From Flavobacterium solisilvae (GTDB taxonomy: Bacteria > Bacteroidota > Bacteroidia > Flavobacteriales > Flavobacteriaceae), in the NCBI RefSeq assembly GCF_012911605.1, contig NZ_JAAMPT010000206.1:124001-188000 (forward strand): a stretch of 64,000 bases of DNA. The letters are read 5' to 3'. The translations under genes and the position numbers were made by a program. Positions 62,507-64,000 of this stretch are shown one piece after another (position 1 is the stretch's first letter; every line of letters begins with the position of its first letter). A model generated the notes under the pieces. It had not been told where the DNA came from. It was given only the letters and a program-made list of their open reading frames with translations, and did no database searches.

Positions 62507-63542
62507 TTTTTATAAACTCAAGTATATTTTTTACAGAAAGGGTTTCTTTCCATAATTTTCTGTTTTCAATTTGCATTTTGACAAAATCTTTATCCTCAAT
62601 ATTCTGATGAAACTTTGCCACAACGTCTGCAATTTTTTTTCTTTCTTCCCATTCAACCCAGACTACGTGTTTTTTCCAATCAATAAAATTATCAAATGGA
62701 AGAAGACAATCCGTATTAACAAAAACAGGAATTCTTCCCATCATTAGTGTTTCGTACAAACGTACTGAAAAATTTCCGGCTCCACGAACACATACTACAT
62801 AATCGGAATTTTTAATATTATCATAATATTCTAATGTAGTTTTAGTGCGTTCTTGTTCTGTATTGGCTCCAGCTCTGTAATTTTTACGATAAATAAAATT
62901 GGTTTTAACTTGATTAGATTGCTCAAAAGAGTGCAACAATTTTGCCCGCTCAAATGCCGAAGCAAACAATGGTTCATAATCTTTTCGGAATGGTTTTTTA
63001 AAAAATCGTTTTATATTTTCTTTTAAAAACTTTAAATATTCTTTATTTTTTTTGACAAAAGAAATATCGGCGTGACCACAAAAACCAATAACTGGTAATT
63101 CGCTTTTGGTTCGAACATCAATTTCTTTTTTATTATAAATTCGTTCAAAATGATCAGAAAGAGAAACGGGAAAACCTTTATTATTAGATGATAATTTTGA
63201 CTTAAAACCGCCCATTCTAAAAAAAATAATGTTTTTAAAATGTCCAAAATCCGAACCAAAATCGCCTGAAACATATCCAACCGCTTTTATGTTTTGTGCT
63301 TGACAAATTGAATTTATTTCAACTAGCTGTGATTTTGTATACGTATTTATCGGTTTTGGTATCAAATACACTGCTGCGTTAGAAATTTCATTAGTGTATT
63401 GATAATCATTACTTATATTCCAATTAGATTTCTCTTCAGATTGATTTGTCCAACCTTTGCTTGACCAAAAAGGTCGAGTTATTACAAACAAAGTCTTTTT
63501 GTTTATCTTTTCAAAATCGATATTTGGAATAAAAATTAGCAT
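62496..63542 (-). CDS. Exostosin-like (GT47-type) glycosyltransferase
   Basis: 348 residues. The C-terminal half contains the exostosin-type signature: SDYVVCVRGAGNFSVRLYE, TLMMGRIPVFVNTDC, LPFDNFIDWKKHVVWVEW. Bacterial exostosin-like proteins occur in surface-glycan clusters and act as glycosyltransferases. The N-terminal third is less conserved. It overlaps the GT2 gene by 11 bases and begins two bases after the stop of the FkbM methyltransferase gene. Confidence 0.87.
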   Translation of the reverse strand: MLIFIPNIDFEKINKKTLFVITRPFWSSKGWTNQSEEKSNWNISNDYQYTNEISNAAVYLIPKPINTYTKSQLVEINSICQAQNIKAVGYVSGDFGSDFGHFKNIIFFRMGGFKSKLSSNNKGFPVSLSDHFERIYNKKEIDVRTKSELPVIGFCGHADISFVKKNKEYLKFLKENIKRFFKKPFRKDYEPLFASAFERAKLLHSFEQSNQVKTNFIYRKNYRAGANTEQERTKTTLEYYDNIKNSDYVVCVRGAGNFSVRLYETLMMGRIPVFVNTDCLLPFDNFIDWKKHVVWVEWEERKKIADVVAKFHQNIEDKDFVKMQIENRKLWKETLSVKNILEFIKNDI

Positions 63543-63544
63543 TT

Positions 63545-64000
63545 TTAATTTTTAACATAAACAGAATTTTCTCCATTCTCTTTAACTAATTTTTTAGCCA
63601 CATCATTAGAGATAAACAATATGTTGGTAATTATTGCTTCTCGAAGTTTGTTCTCGTTGATTCCATAAAAATTATAAGGAATATAATTGAAACTTCTCAA
63701 AAAAGAAATGATTTCTTCCATTAAACATTGCCCCTCATAGGTTGGGATTAAATTAACTTCGGAAAAAATAAAATCAATTTTATTATTTTCTAACATTTGC
63801 TTGCATCCTTTTAATGCTTTTAACTCATATCCTTCGATATCTAGTTTAAGAATATCAATTTTATCAATATTGTTTTCTAAACAAAAATCACCAATAGAAA
63901 TAATTGGCACATTTAATTTTTGGTACTTTCTTGCTAAATTCGATTTATGAAAATCATTTGGCTCTAGAAATGAAGATGTTCCTGTATTGTTGTTTTTATA
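63545..64000 (-). CDS. FkbM-family methyltransferase, N-terminus beyond the window
   Basis: About 151 residues of the C-terminal part are visible; the frame is open from base 64000 to the stop at 63545. An internal GTG at 63910 is not the likely start because the upstream in-frame sequence (GTSSFLEPNDFHKS) is FkbM-like. The core VPIISIGDFCLENNIDKIDI and LKLDIEGYELKALKGC is the family's SAM-binding and acidic-loop region, and FSEVNLIPTYEGQC follows. FkbM enzymes methylate sugar hydroxyls, here probably on the surface glycan. It is the first visible gene of the leftward cluster. Confidence 0.9.
   Translation of the reverse strand, partial: YKNNNTGTSSFLEPNDFHKSNLARKYQKLNVPIISIGDFCLENNIDKIDILKLDIEGYELKALKGCKQMLENNKIDFIFSEVNLIPTYEGQCLMEEIISFLRSFNYIPYNFYGINENKLREAIITNILFISNDVAKKLVKENGENSVYVKN

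Overview
The window looks like chromosome of a low-GC member of the Bacteroidota, most likely a Flavobacterium or close relative. The evidence is convergent: four proteins end in type IX secretion (T9SS) sorting domains or sit next to genes that do; there is a PorV/PorQ-type barrel, many SpII lipoproteins, and TPR-fused histidine kinases; starts generally lack a Shine-Dalgarno sequence; and upstream regions carry the Bacteroidota promoter signature (TTG, about 19 bases, then TAnnTTTG). The clearest promoters sit in front of the tRNA-Glu pair and tRNA-Thr. I saw no rRNA genes, CRISPR array, insertion sequence or prophage.

Layout. 1-5.2 kb: two adjacent T9SS type B surface proteins, the first cut by the window edge, followed by a non-coding repeat element. 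5.4-11.8 kb: housekeeping (typA, rpsT, two identical tRNA-Glu genes, proS) around a PAS histidine kinase and a single-domain response regulator. 11.8-20.3 kb: an extraordinarily Trp-rich lipoprotein, a FadL-type barrel, small lipoproteins, rimO and a large B12-binding-type radical SAM protein that has absorbed a dispersed repeat into its reading frame. 20.3-30.2 kb: an M61 peptidase, DUF2805 protein, fatty-acid hydroxylase, AlkB, aquaporin, DMT transporter, tRNA-Thr, manA, peroxiredoxin, a PTPS/QueD protein, idi and a fused MsrB-MsrA lipoprotein. 30.2-37.3 kb: a TPR histidine kinase plus LuxR regulator pair, divergent from a four-gene set of exported proteins of unknown function; the shared intergenic region has repeated AGGATAAC half-sites. 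37.3-45 kb: an FAD dehydrogenase, DUF2891 protein and a 1467-residue T9SS type A protein. 45-48.3 kb: a lone coiled-coil HNH nuclease and a RecQ lacking its zinc cysteines. 48.4-52.2 kb: kdsD-tatC-carboxymuconolactone decarboxylase-lptB, then a DUF5808 protein and an auto-inhibited class III Fic protein. 52.2-55.2 kb: pssA, a PorV/PorQ-like barrel and a DUF4105 membrane protein. 55.2-64 kb: a tightly overlapping leftward surface-polysaccharide cluster, cut at the right edge inside an FkbM methyltransferase gene.

Much of the window serves the cell envelope: LPS Kdo supply and transport (kdsD, lptB), phospholipid synthesis (pssA), glycan assembly (sugar transferase, polymerase/ligase, glycosyltransferases) and T9SS cargo. 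The most unusual signals are (i) a small repeat with a constant TCGACT(G/T)CGCTC core and four-base arms that differ among three copies yet remain complementary, one copy translated inside a gene; (ii) the class III Fic protein; (iii) the exported-protein cluster opposite the TPR sensor kinase; (iv) the Trp-rich lipoprotein; and (v) the HNH protein. I did not find a convincing multi-gene defence or mobile system.
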